From positions 1,063,919 through 1,127,918 of the forward strand of contig OX439136.1 in assembly GCA_949318235.1 (NCBI GenBank): 64,000 nucleotides of DNA. The letters are read 5' to 3'. This stretch comes from Ecdyonurus torrentis (Eukaryota > Arthropoda > Insecta > Ephemeroptera > Heptageniidae). A model generated the notes under the pieces. The model had not been told where the DNA came from, did no database searches, and saw only the letters and a program-made list of their open reading frames with translations. How positions within the stretch are numbered: position 1 is the first letter of the stretch; the number at the start of each line of letters is the position of its first letter. This document shows, one piece after another, positions 1-12,769 of the stretch. Both the position numbers and the translations under genes were made by a program.

Positions 1-1870
1 TTAATTTTGGGTAAAAAGCTGTTGTCTCGTATTATGATAATGACATCTTTTTTTAAGATTTTAAATGATAATAAACTCTTCAACTAAAATAAGAGATTTT
101 GCAAGATTTTTAAATAGAACTATATTTAAATGCTTAAATTATTTAACATCATCATCATGTTTGATTGATTCCAAACTTTAACAATTTTAGAATTCTTAGC
201 TGAAGTTTCTGCAATCTTTGCTTGACGCTGAAGAGCTTAAGCCCCACCACACGCGTATTTTTTACACCTATTATATATTTATTTTCATTAGCTGGTGTAT
301 ATATTAAGGACATGAATGAAGCATCAAAAAAGTGGCCGCATTGTATTATAATTTATAATAATAATTATTGCAAGAAGGCAATAAAGGTTTTAACATCCCT
401 TATTTTTTATCTTATACCTAACATTATTTTTCTTTGCGAAAAAAAGGTCCCCTCTTTATTTTTTCTAACCTTTCAGGGTAATAAAATTTTTGCTCTAAAG
501 TGATCGACTACTCAATGGGTGACCTTTTATATTTTTGAATGAATTAATATGAATTTATTTTATATAAATTAGATTAATTTATTTTAATTGAATTTTATAT
601 CAATTCATGAACTGCCACGTTTTCCTTGACTTACCACTGTATTTCTCCAATTGATTCTTGTAATGAAGTTGTTTTCAATAATAATAGTATTTGCATAATT
701 TATTTCAGTTTATTTATTACAACAAAAAATCTCCTGCTATTATTTATTTTTTTAAATTCAATATGAAACTATAATCAATAAAAGTACAAGTAGTATTTGT
801 TCTTTTCTTTATACCGCACCATGTTTATTAATTTTTAACTTTCTATTCAATATCATGTTTTGAACTTTTATTTTATTTCAATAAGATGCTTCATAGAAGT
901 GCTGTATTCTGTAAAAGTTATAAAATTATTTGCATTCGATGACAACGCACAGCATTTGGGAGATTTATTGTTGATATGATTGCAAAAAACTGCCTGCTCA
1001 TATGTAGCCGGCCCGTGTATGGTGTTAAATTACCTAAAAAGTCATATCCTCTTGATAAGATAGGTAAAGGATTGTAAAGAGTAAGGTTTGGTGTAGCATA
1101 TTATCACAATATGTAAAAAACAATTTATTGTGAATACGGCTTTAAATAATTACATAAAATTCGAGCCATTGCAAAGTAATATTTGTATTGTGGTTCCTGT
1201 TGTATCGGGGTTTGTGCTTTCACTGGATCAAATCAATTATTTCTAATATGTTTGCAAACTATAGAAAAACAAAATACGGTGAAACTTTTGTGTTTTCATT
1301 TGAATCCTTAAAAACAATGTTCTTATCTTTCTTTAAGAATGTTAAAAAAATATGTAAAATAATTAGATTATAATTTTTATATTGATAATGATAATATCGT
1401 TTTCTATTAAAAAAAACATTACATAACATTACATGTTTTTAAAAGAAATTTTTTTTAATGACGCTCATTTGGTAAAAGTATGAGATTTATACGTGACAGA
1501 TTCATTTGAAAAAAGAAAACATTTCACTGAATACAGAGAATGTATTTTTTACAATGCATAACAGTTATAACTGGGCATTCAATATTTAACAATAATAACA
1601 TACAATATTATATATATACATAACATATAAAAATTCTAACAGAAAATAAATTTTGGTAACCAAAAATAAAATATGTTAAACATTAACATTATTTAAAAGA
1701 AAGTTAATAATAGTATTATATAAAAAAGGAGACAAATCAATTAAGTAAAATGTTTACTTTGGTGCCGACATCTGCTTCATTTGCTCCTCGTGCGTCCTGC
1801 AAATTTATAACAATAATTTAATTAATTTCTTTGTTGTCTATCACAAAAGTGAAGAGATAAAAAATTTAAA
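1..1870. other. AT-rich DNA without a recognisable gene
   Basis: The only open frames are short and low in complexity. None has a recognisable domain, and no RNA gene or terminal inverted repeat was seen. Confidence 0.5.
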
Positions 1871-1879
1871 ATATTTTTA

Positions 1880-2215
1880 AAGCTAAAGACCATATAAAAT
1901 CAAATGTGCATAATAATGAAAAAATACGATATGGATTCTTTAAACCTGATGAATTTTTTTTCTAAAATTATAATAAAAACTCACGAGAGAATGTGAAAAA
2001 AATGTAAAGTATGCAATTTGCATTAAAATTTATGCTTATAACGTAAAAAACATGAAAAAATTGATATGATAATATTATGCGGGTTGCATATATTTAATTT
2101 ACACATCACTGTTTCGGAAATACTGTTAGGCTTAAGATAAACTATAGTTTTTTTCTCGTATAACCCATCATCTACTTTGTTATATAAATACTTTTTTTTC
2201 TCCGGTCTACTCCTT
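1880..2215 (+). repeat. Dispersed repeat family R2, copy 1
   Basis: Shares its block order with 13725-14020 and 61725-62075 (same strand) and with 37655-38370 and 41680-41995 (reverse strand). Shared blocks include an ACGAGAGA box, then a TTATGCGGGTTGCATA-like box, then a block ending near CTCCGGTCTACTCCTT. The copies are clearly diverged, so this is an old interspersed family. No coding region was recognised in it. Confidence 0.6.
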
Positions 2216-2234
2216 CAAGTAAACTATGTATGTA

Positions 2235-2478
2235 CAGTACAGAGCTTAAAAATTGTTAAAGAGATACTATTGGTCCACGAAATTACAATAGCAAAGGGTG
2301 TCTGCTGCTGCATTTCTCCGCCTTCTCACACAGGTTGTGATTGCAGTGACTAATGACATAAATATACGCACACCTACTTGACTATGCACACCTTCTCTCT
2401 CTCTCTTCTATATTTCTATCTCTTTTTTAAGAATCAGTGCTTGCTTGCTTGCTTGCTCACCAAACACTTGTCTGGTGC

Positions 2479-2523
<45 letters not shown>

Positions 2524-2883
2524 AATCAAAGTATTATGCTTGCATGCTCGCCGAACACGCGTTTGGTGCATCTCTCTCTCTTTCTCTCTCTCTCTCTTGC
2601 TTTCTTTAAGAACCAAAATATTAAACCTTCCTGCTAGACCTGCCGTGTGTTGTTCTCTCTCTAATTTCTCATTCAAACAAAATATTTATAATAATATGCT
2701 TCCTCTAAACTTGTTTGCTTTTTCTCCAGAAAAAAAAAATAGTAAGCGATATCATAGAAAGAGAGAGATAGTGAACGTTGGACAAGCAGGCAAGCGTATT
2801 ATTTATTCTGAGAGTGAGAGAGAGAGACGTGGTGCGTGCTCCAGACGGCTGGTCGGCAGCAAGCAAGCATAATACTCTGATTC

Positions 2884-2924
<41 letters not shown>

Positions 2925-3076
2925 TGCATAGTCAAGGAGGTGTGCTTATATTTATGTTGTTGACCACTGCAATGACAACTAGCCTGAGAAGGCGGAGAAT
3001 GCAGAAGTAGACACACCTTGCTATTGTAATTTTGTGGAGCTATATTTCCTTTGTTAACATTTTATCTGCTCTCTAC

Positions 3077-3078
<2 letters not shown>
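2235..3078. mobile_element. Foldback MITE rich in CT/GA, family FB-CT
   Basis: The two ends are long imperfect inverted repeats. The left end begins CAGTAcAGAGC and the right end closes with TACTG, both next to TA. The match continues through CCACRAAATTACAATAGCAA and past the CTCCGCCTTCTC block for about 200 bp. The middle holds three diverged units of about 85-100 bp, each made of a CT run plus a GCTTGCTTGC / TTGTCTGGTGCA block, answered by GA runs on the other side. No transposase is encoded, so it would be non-autonomous. The element at 44555-45144 has the same inner blocks. The TA target site is an inference from the flanks. Confidence 0.65.
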
Positions 3079-3487
<409 letters not shown>

Positions 3488-3499
3488 AAACAAACTATG

Positions 3500-4090
3500 T
3501 ATAAACAGTATAGAAATTTTATAATGTTGTCAAAAAAGTATTTAAATATGCCAATAAAAAAAGGTATGTATGTAAAAATAAGTACATACCGTTACTGTCA
3601 CAATAAATTACAAAGCATAATTGATAAAAATATGATCATTTCTATTGAACTATTTTCTTACATTGACGCAAAGTTATCAGCTTCAAAAAACTCACAATAT
3701 TTTTATTTACCTTCTTTATGCAGAATGCAAAATTGCATTTACTTTGTTTTTTGTTTTTGTGACAGATTTGGTAAGTATATAATGACGGTTGGTGTGACAT
3801 AAAAATTAAACGGGATACATTGGTTCTGTAAAAAAAGGCACATCTTTCTTTAAACTCTTACTCACTTATTATTCTTTTTTTTTAATAAATACTCCTTTAG
3901 ATAAAATTTGTTCTATTTTATTTTGTTAACGAAATTATTTTTATACTTACTTTAAAATAGTTTCGAGCAGGTATGTGAAAATTAATAGAAAGCAGGCCCA
4001 TGAAGAAGAAAAATAGAGTTGAACGTGGTAAACAACCATGGTCTTCGTCACTAAAAAAAATTAAATACAAGTTAATCAAATTAATCATCA
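3500..4090. other. AT-rich DNA, no gene recognised
   Basis: A 101-codon open frame at 3497-3802 lacks any family signature and has AT-driven composition, so I do not call it a gene. Confidence 0.4.
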
Positions 4091-4099
4091 TTAACGTAT

Positions 4100-5490
4100 T
4101 AATATTTTATATGCGCGGTCGATTACCTAGGAATCGATACCTTAATTTTTAAAATGTTTTTCTTTAAATTTTAATATTTTCAAGGACAATCAACCTCTTT
4201 TAAGAATCAGGATGATGTCAAGTGTAATTTAATTTTTACCAATTTTTTTGCTTTTTTTTTACCTTTATTTAAAAAATTTGGTTTACTTATACAGTACAAA
4301 CCCATAGGTGCGTTTTCGTATTAAAATAAATATAACTTACAATTTTCTTTTTACTTAGGTAGTACCCTGAAATTACATTTTGTTAATGACAATGCCAAGT
4401 TTTTGCGAAGATTTACATCAAACCAATCTTGTGAATAACACAAACTACCAGCGTTATTTATTTAACCTTTACTTGGATTTTAGGGTCATTTTATAAAGTT
4501 TCTGTTTAAGAGACAACCCAAAAAGCTAAAAATTTAAAACTTTTAAACATTTTCTCATTTTTTTTTAATATTAAAAATATTGTTTTTCACGTACTCAAGG
4601 TAGACGTTTCACCCTGCACTAACCCGGAAAAATATAATACGTCATTTTAAACACATTTTTGTGCCAAAAACGGGTTCACGCAATGCGCAAATAAGTAGAA
4701 ACTTACATTTTACACGAAAAAATACTTTTTAGCTTTAAAAAACTATTTTTCAAGGTCAAAGGTACCATAAAAATTATTTTAGGTTTTATATTTTTGTCAT
4801 ATATCAAACTTCACTATTTAAGTGCGATATTAATCCATTTTTCGTATTAAAAAAAGTTTTATTTGGAAAATTCTTATTTTTAGGGTCATTTCAGGGTCAA
4901 ACTTAAACTTCTGGGTAATTTAAATATCAATTTTATCTTATGGTCATAACAAAAAGTTTGAATTTGAAGTTTCTTAAAATTCCAAAAAAATACTAGTTCT
5001 TAATTTTGACAAACTTTTACTTTTAAGGGGTCCCTGAACTTGGTTAAAATTTATTTCCGAATTTTTGTTAAAACTGGCCTGAATTAAAAAATACGAAAAA
5101 ACACCCTTAAAATTTTTCAAGATCCTAGATTCAAAAGTGAAATCAGCAATAAATTTCGAAAATGTTTATTTTGGATGAAAATTTGGCAAAAAATAATTCT
5201 GGGAAAATATGGATTAATTTTGAAATAAATCTAATAAAATGTTGTAAAAATAATTTATTTTTATTTAACTTTAACATGGGTTTTCGCTCCTTAAAGAAAA
5301 GTCTACTGCGTTTAGTGTTCTTTTTCTGCCCTTTAAATTTTAGTTATATTAAAGATATAACTATAAACATATTTTAAACTCTCATTATTTTTCCTCCACG
5401 TGAAGCATGTTTCGATGTGCTTCCTCATACGTAAAATATTAGCAAAACACTGCAGCCGTTACACGAGTTATGGAAAAGGTTGTATATCAA
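4100..5490. repeat. Dispersed repeat family R4, longer copy
   Basis: Blocks such as GGTCGATTACcTAGgAaTCGATACC, CAAcCTCTTTTAAG, TTAACATGGG and the GCCGTTACACGAGTTATGG box recur in the same order at 24880-25370, where the copy is shorter. No coding content is evident. Confidence 0.6.
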
Positions 5491-5559
5491 GATATAAGTA
5501 ATTTAAAAAGATGCATGGAAATAAAGAAGTAATTTTAATGAACATCCATGTGTGGAATA

Positions 5560-5975
5560 AAATAACTTTATCGTATTATACTAACCATATAATTTTGCAT
5601 TTCATGGACAATTCATATTATGTTGTGATGCCCGCGAAATATTGATGTACTGATGTATCCAATTTGATTTAGCTATTTACACGGAAATAATAAATTACGC
5701 AATTGATGCTACATTGATGTTATTACAGTATAAATTAGCAAAATAATAATAACTATTAACAACAATAGTAAATAATATGTAGAATTTCATAATAATTATG
5801 ATATATTAGCATAGTAATTGTGACGCATAGCACAAAGTATGTTGTATTGAACAAATTGTGCTGTAAATTATGTAGCATAATTATTATTTTTTCATTTTTT
5901 TCGTGAATATCATTAAAAAAGCATAATAAATAACTATAAAAAATGAAACTACTCGGCACCATATACATTAACCCT
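5560..5975. repeat. Dispersed repeat family R3 (head of the R3-R1 unit), copy A
   Basis: Matches 35060-35450 along its length: TTCATATTATGTTGTrATrCCCGC, ACACGGAAATwATAAAT, TTAGCATAGTwATTGTGA and a closing ATAAAAAATGAmACT block. In both copies it is followed 1-1.5 kb later by the R1 blocks, which suggests one larger repeated unit. Confidence 0.6.
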
Positions 5976-6899
5976 AGAACGAGGAGCTTTTAAGAAATAC
6001 AAAAAGGTCAACTAATGGTTCAGGAACACCTTTTTTTAATTAATTTATATCTCGAATACTAATTGTGAAACATTTTTCATTTTATTTTGCTTCTATACGC
6101 AAAAAAAGGAAATTATTTAACTATTAAATGTTTTAAAAACTAGATTCATATTTTTAAAACCGTGTTTATAATAATAAACTAAAGTGACCTGAATAATTTA
6201 ATTAATAAGGTTTTATGAGCTAGAGGTAAATAACCTTTCTTACGTTGCCCGACCACTGAGGGGGAACAGAAGAGAGCAGAATAATTTTCTCTTTTTTGGT
6301 CTACGGCAAGGGAAGGTTTTTGATTTTTTGTAATATATTTCTATATAAAAATTAAAATATAAAAAATATTATAATAAATTAATAATTAATTAGTTGTTGT
6401 ATTACATGATATAAATTGAAATAAACAAAGTAATTACAAAAACCATATTAAATAAATATCATATTTAAGAATTTGATTATTTACTATATATATATTTTTT
6501 AATAATTTAATTGCCATTAAAATGTGGCGAAAAAAAAATATTATTTAGAACATTTAATAAACCAAAATACTAATATAAAAACAACAACAACAAAAGAATA
6601 TGTTTAAACTAAAGAAAGCCAAGTTAAAAAATACAACATTTTGAAAAAATTGTATTGTCTCACTCAATAAAAAACGATGCCCTCTCAAGATTTTTGCAGG
6701 TAAAACCTTTTTGTTATAACATTCAACGCTGGTATAATATAGTGACTCTCAGTCCCTACGATCTTTCCCGTATTATATAGAGTTTATTAGTAGTATTAAT
6801 TAGACTATTACTCAAAAATGATTATATTTTTTAAAACACAAATATACATTTTGTTAACAAAGGCGTAAAATTTAGTATTGATAAAATAAAAATTAACGA

Positions 6900-7510
6900 A
6901 ACAATTAAAAATATGTTGGTAGGGTATTTGACATAGCTAAACTTTTAGGTAACATTTGTTCTTTTTTTGTGTTCGTATTATAATTCGCGACCTTCTAATT
7001 TGCGATATAATAGTCGGTCACCTATCCTTTTAAAGACTAAGTTCAGGGGTTACAAGATGTTTTTTTCAATTTTGTAAAGTGAAAAGAACTGTTTATTTAT
7101 TCACATATGATGCCTCAAAGTCCTTTTGTAGCCCAATGTTAGCCCCATAACATTATGCTCATCCTCTGAGATATGAGATATAAGTATGGAAAGTAAGCAT
7201 ACGTGAATTTATAGAATGTTTTTCTTATTATCTAACATTAAAGAAGGCATGTGGTATAACCTAAACATCCTCTTTAAGCCATTGCGATTTCACTCACTGC
7301 TTGTTTTAATGATAAAATAATATAAAAGCACAACTAGTCAATAAAGTACTATAAATTCATCAAAACATTCCATCCATTCACAGTTTTTTTTTGGAGTTAT
7401 ATATATACAACATAGCAATGTCAAATAAACATGAATTTTAATATTTCTTAAAAAAATTAAAAATTAGGGAATATTTAGTGCATGCACCTATAATACTTAC
7501 GTCCTTAAAT
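6900..7510. repeat. Repeat family R1, first half, copy A
   Basis: Shares TTTGACATAGCTAAACTTTT, the GCGATATAATAGTCGGTCACCTA block, and the CATATGATGCCTCAAAG block with 35920-36280 and with 45450-46650. The later part (CACTCACTGCTTGTTTT through CACAGTTTTTTTT) matches the arms of the palindrome at 33833-34347. Confidence 0.6.
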
Positions 7511-7623
7511 CATTGTAATTTGTTTATAATTGAAATAGCTTTAGTTTATGTTTATATAAATTTTAAAAAATATAAATTGTTTTAAATTAAATACAGTTAA
7601 CAGTATATATGTATATATACACG

Positions 7624-7784
<161 letters not shown>

Positions 7785-7799
7785 CTATAAAATGGTTAC

Positions 7800-8110
7800 T
7801 TTAGTTTAAATTTGTAAGACTTACATTACAAAAGAAAACGAGTAAACATTAAAATATAAAATATATGATAAACTCACGCTTCGATATCTTCCTCATTGTT
7901 ACCCAAAATTTCTAAGTTTTGTTGATGCATATGCTTAGTAAAGACCTGTTCACTTCTGAGTCTATAGAGCACAAATAATACTAAATTTTAGTTACAACAT
8001 TTCTAAACACATAACCTACCCCATTATGCGAACGCGTAACCCCCTTCTTTAATAATATTCATCTGGAATTATTTTACACTCTTCTTAAAAATTTAATAAT
8101 ATAATAAATT
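7800..8110 (-). repeat. Repeat family R1, second half, copy A
   Basis: Matches 36920-37210 and 59155-59460 through the AAGACTTACATTA block, the 53-nt exon, the ACACAAATAATACTAAATTT block and the ATGCGmACGCGTAAC block. Confidence 0.65.
7878..7930 (-). CDS. First coding exon of a repeat-borne gene, copy A
   Basis: On the minus strand an ATG opens 17 codons plus two bases (MHQQNLEILGNNEEDIE) that run straight into a GTGAGT splice donor. The same 53-nt length, the same reading frame and a GTRAGT donor are kept in the two other copies (36987-37039 and 59230-59282) although the DNA has diverged, with several synonymous changes. That pattern suggests a real 5' exon of a gene multiplied with the repeat. 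The downstream exons were not identified, so the product is unknown. Confidence 0.45.
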
Positions 8111-8499
8111 ACATATTCTTTAATACAGAATATTTGTAAATTATATATTGTAGTTCTGTACTATCTGCAAAAATTTAAATAATAGACAACATAATAAAAA
8201 GTGCTTCTTGTCAATATAACAAGTCACAAAATATATACATACGTAAATTAAAAATTCCACTAAAAATATCGTTTTATTTTAAGAAAATAAAATATTAGCA
8301 CCTTAAAAAAATCTAGTAATAACCCCGGAATTCCTTACTTTTTTGACGCTACCTTATATCTTAATGTTTCTTTTTACAATTTTTTAATTTTTTTTTACAA
8401 TATTTTCGTCAAATTTCTCAGTAGCTGATTATTAGTAAACTCAATAAATAAATAATTTTTACATTATAATTAGCCATTTAGTTTTACAAATGCATTGCA

Positions 8500-9780
8500 A
8501 CAACGCAGGATGTTTAGGACGTTAAACATGAGTGAGAGTATTATGCAAAAACATACACATTCATTGATATCTTCAATGATTCCTGTAGTACAATAAAATT
8601 TTTGTATAATAGGAAAGTTTAAAAGCGATGACTATGTTATTAATACATAATCTGTAGTCAAAATTAATTATATATGTACATGCGTGTGCTATTTTATTTT
8701 AATTATTTCTGGAGGGCTGCGTCCCTCACAAAGCCGGCTTGGTATAAGGTCTTAGTCCGGAATCCCGTACCAGGCTTTTGATTTGCGGGCCTTTGGTTCT
8801 ACAGAAAATAAAAAAAGAAAATTGTAAAGTTTCTATAAAAAATTTTAAAAAAATTATTCATTATTTCATTTTGTAATTTTTTTGTCACAAAAGAAAGATA
8901 AATCTTCATTGTCACCTTCTTATATTTTTGATAGTTTTAATGTTATTGTATTTTTTAAACCTTTTGTGTTTTTGTTTTTCTAAGTATAATCATATGTTTA
9001 CACATTAATTCAATTTTGATAGGTTTTAAAATTTAATAATTATTGTGTTTTAAACGAATGAAGCCCCACGCACGTTAAATTTTGTGGCTCACATCAGCAT
9101 TATACTTTTTTAATATTTGTTAAAAAATATGGAGAAATAAAAAAGTATGAACCCGGGTTTTGGGATTTTATTTAACAGCAAGCTCAAGTTAAACCTTTAA
9201 ATGACGCGATAAAAAATAAATTAAATTTTTTATAGTATTTTAAAGTTACTTAGTTTTTTTTACTTAGTAGCAAGAAATTGATACTGTAATTGTTAATTTT
9301 AACGTTACGATATGAATATATCAAATTGCTTAATTTAAAAGATTTAAAATTTTTAAAGTAAACTATAGCTATAGGATGAATTATGATAAAATATATCAAT
9401 TGTGCTAAGAATGCAGCTACCTGTTAAATTTATTTTTCTGTGATTAAACATAAAATTTTAATGAATGAGATTTACTTTGCTAGGCAATGGTTACTATAAC
9501 TGTTAAATAAAAAAAATAAATTTAGAACTCAGCAAAGAAACAAAATTAAAAAATTAAAAATGTTAGTAAAATTAATAAAATATATAAAAAAAAACTATCA
9601 TTTCAAGAGTGTCATTCCTTCTTTTTATAAATATTTCAAAGGTATATTACAATGCAAGTGTCAATTAATATTATCGAGAATCCACGCTTTACACCTTACG
9701 CGCCGCTCCTAATGTTAAAAAAGAGTGTGCGCAAAACAGAGTCGAACATATTTTACTTCCATTATCGTTCGCTTCTATCA
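8500..9780. other. AT-rich DNA with one GC-richer block
   Basis: Mostly AT-rich with no gene. At 8708-8800 a GC-richer block holds a GGAGGGCTGCGTCCCTC hairpin and an AAGCCGGCTTGGTA / TACCAGGCTT stem. This could be a fragment of an element tail, but I cannot assign it. Confidence 0.4.
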
Positions 9781-9811
9781 TTGTGAAAGTGCCCCGCCTT
9801 CCTTTTTTCTT

Positions 9812-9905
9812 TGTCTCTCCGTCTTCGTCTCCGTCTCCGTCTCCATCTCCATCTCCGTTTCCGTCTCTGTCTCCGTCTCCGTCTCCCTCTCCGTCTCTCT
9901 CTTAC
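9812..9905. repeat. (TCTCCG)n hexanucleotide array
   Basis: About 90 bp of degenerate CCGTCT units with CATCT, CCTCT and GTTTC variants. Open frames rich in S/P or V/S here are artefacts of the repeat. Confidence 0.9.
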
Positions 9906-9909
9906 TTCC

Positions 9910-11115
9910 TAGCTTCGGTTATATTGTCTGGAGCTCTTAACTCATTTAAAGTACAGAGAACTTAAAATAAAAAATTAACATTCAAAGCTGATCAATATTT
10001 GCGCTCCACAAAAAGAATAAACGAGAAATCTCACTATCTAGGTAAATAATGTTGAGATGTTAGACAGGAAGTTGGGAACAAGAACACAAAGGTTGATAGA
10101 GAAGAGAAGGGTTCGCTTCTAAAATTGCGCTCAGGTAATAAGCTAGAGCTGCTTCGCCAGCGAGTCAAACTATCCTCATGGTGCCCATTTCAACCTGTTT
10201 TTTGAGCTTGCTCTCTATTTTTGCTACTGTCCCTTTTTTTAACTGTTTAAAAAAATGTAAATAAAAAAATACATTACTTCTACCCTAACAACATTTTAAC
10301 GTTTAAGTTACTACTTTAGGGCAGCGATGTTGTCGTAAAATTCAAATTATTATCATTTTTTAGGTTCATAATCAACCAAGGAACAATTCCCTATACTTAA
10401 AAAGGTTTCGGCTCGAATCAAATCTTCCGCAAATTAGAATCAAAAGTTGTTGGGATACGCCCCCTTTCACAAGCAAAAAATTTAAAACTTAAAGCTCCCT
10501 GAGTGCATAATTTTCTGGGTCAACTTCTAAACACTTGCGTTAGATCAAGTTTTAATGAATTTGCCTTTTTAAACATTTTTAAGAGACATTTATAGAGAAA
10601 AAAAATAATGTAAATTGCATATTCAAATTAACATGGGTCCATTTGCGATATTTATTTCTCGGCAAATTCGTTCTAGAAAAATCTCAAAAATCATTTTTCA
10701 TTAAACATTAATACAAAAAACAAGCCAGTATTTTTTTTAACCGCTGGAAAAAAGTGAAGCGGGTCAAAATGGGGGTCCAAATATAGATACATCAGAAGGC
10801 GGGGCATTTGCGATATTTTGACGCTTTGTTGTTACGAGAGTTTTTTAAATAAAATTTATTTTACTTCACTTTTGGGTACATTTTTTGGTATGAAATTAAA
10901 AAAAATCTAACAAAAAAAAAGAAAGATACAAAGAAGAAGGGACCGATTCAGTCGAGCAAGTGAAGGTAGTAGACGAAAAGTATGAAGCTTTTTTTGTTGC
11001 TAGATAAGCTACATTAGTTGTTCATCTGATCACTATTTTTTGTCAATATCCGTCTTTATTTTTCAAACTTTGTGATATCATCTCAAAATTATTTATATTA
11101 AAAACCAAGATATCT
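9910..11115. other. No gene recognised
   Basis: Mixed-composition DNA. Fragments such as CTGGGTCAACTTCTAA recall family R4, but the order of blocks is not convincing enough to call a copy. Confidence 0.35.
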
Positions 11116-11119
11116 CGGT

Positions 11120-11690
11120 ACTTATGATATTTAGTGGCACCCAAAAATGTATAAATTTTAATTGTAACATTTTATTTTAAGTCGAAATTAAAATATTATA
11201 TCAATACAGTATCTTTATTTTCTCAAAACTGTATAAATTTTAATTGTATTATTTTATTTTAAGTCAAAAGCATATATTATAATAATACAGTATCTTTATT
11301 TTCACAAAACTGTATCTTTTTTAATAGTAATATTTAATTTTAAGTCGAAATACAAATTTTATAATAATACAGTATCTTTTTTTTTTCACAAAACTGTATC
11401 AATTTATATGGTTATATTTTATTTTAAGTCGAAATACAAATATTATAATACTACAGTATCTTTTTTTTCACAAAAATGTATTAATTTTAATGCTAGTATT
11501 TTATTTTAAGTCGAAATACAAATATTATAATGATACAGTATCTTTATTTTCACAAAACTGTATCATGTTTAATGGTAATATTTAATTTTAAGTCAAAACA
11601 CAAATATTATAATGATACAGTATCTTTATTGTCACAAAAATGTATAAATTTTAATATTTTATTTTTGGTCCTAATACAAATTGAGTCAAT
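11120..11690. repeat. 82-bp tandem satellite, about 6.5 copies
   Basis: The box TTATTTTAAGTCGAAAT recurs with spacings of 82, 81, 84, 82 and 82 bp, followed each time by a TATTATAATrATACAGTATC box and a TCACAAAACTGTAT box. The last unit decays near 11690. An isolated piece of the unit reappears at 13360-13397. Confidence 0.9.
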
Positions 11691-11999
11691 GCAATGCAAT
11701 AGGGGACTTATGACATGAAGCAAATTATTCAGGAGAGCAAAAAAACGCATGGAACCTAATTCTTAGGAGTAACCTCCCAGAGAAGTTGTATTCAGCATCA
11801 CTTATATGATTTTTGTAAAAAACTAAATATTTCTGTCATCCGTTTAATTATAATTTCAATTTAAATGGGTCATTTTTACGCAAAAGTTGCTTTTTAAACA
11901 AATTAAATAAAAAATAAGATAAATATTTGGATATTTAAACTTTTTTCTACCTATTTTTGGTTTTTATGCTACCTAAAGGTTTAAAAATATTATCATAAA

Positions 12000-12760
12000 T
12001 TTGGAGAACTTTAATTTGCAGGGGTGGCACCCTTATATTATTTAGTGCTAATATTAATATTTTTATTGCTTTTACTACTATTTCTTTTAGAATAAGTAAT
12101 TTTGAAAACTTTTAAGAATGGTTGTGTAAAAATTAGTGAAGGGTAATTTGCAGGGTGGCACCCCTAGATTAGTTAGAAGTCAATAGTAACATTTTTCATG
12201 GTAACAAAGTCTTTTTCAGGTCAAGTTGTCTTGCTTACATCGTTAGCTGCGTTTAAATTAATAAAACTTAATTTGCAGGGGTGACACCCTTAAATTAGTC
12301 GGGGGTCAATTTAATTTTTTTTTTGCACTAGCGTTTTTGTTGCCAAAAATTGTGAAATTTGTAAAACTTTAAATTGCAGGGGTTGTGCACCCTTAAATTA
12401 TACAGGGTTAATTTAAACAATTTAGTTGCTCAAAATAAGTCTTTTCAGGTCAAATTACATAAGTAACATCGTTTGTTGCATACAAATTTATAAATTTAAA
12501 ATTTCAGGGGGCACCCTTGAACTACGCAAAGGTCAATTAAAAAACTTTAAAGAAGTTACCACTATCTTGTTAGGCTAAAGTAAGCCTTGTCAGATCGTCG
12601 TTTATTACGTTGAAATCGATGAAAATTTTCAAGGGTTGGTACCCTTAAACTAGCAGTGGTCAATTTATAAAGTGTAAATAGTCACATTGTTTTTGTATGG
12701 TCAATTTATCCCAGCAAAGTCATTGGTTAAGTCAAAATCGATGAACGTCAATATCGGTGG
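12000..12760. repeat. Diverged tandem repeat of about 125 bp, six copies
   Basis: The box GCAGGGGTGGCACCCTTAAA recurs near 12019, 12151, 12276, 12377, 12505 and 12630 with spacings of 132, 125, 101, 128 and 125 bp. Each box contains a small GGGTG...CACCC palindrome. The sequence between boxes also shares blocks such as TTTTCAGGTCAAntT. No open frame spans the array. Confidence 0.75.
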
Positions 12761-12769
12761 TTTACAAGC

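Noticed and set aside
2378..3016. SLSL/RERE frames in the foldback element
   Set aside because: They come from CT/GA runs inside the element and change frame between units.
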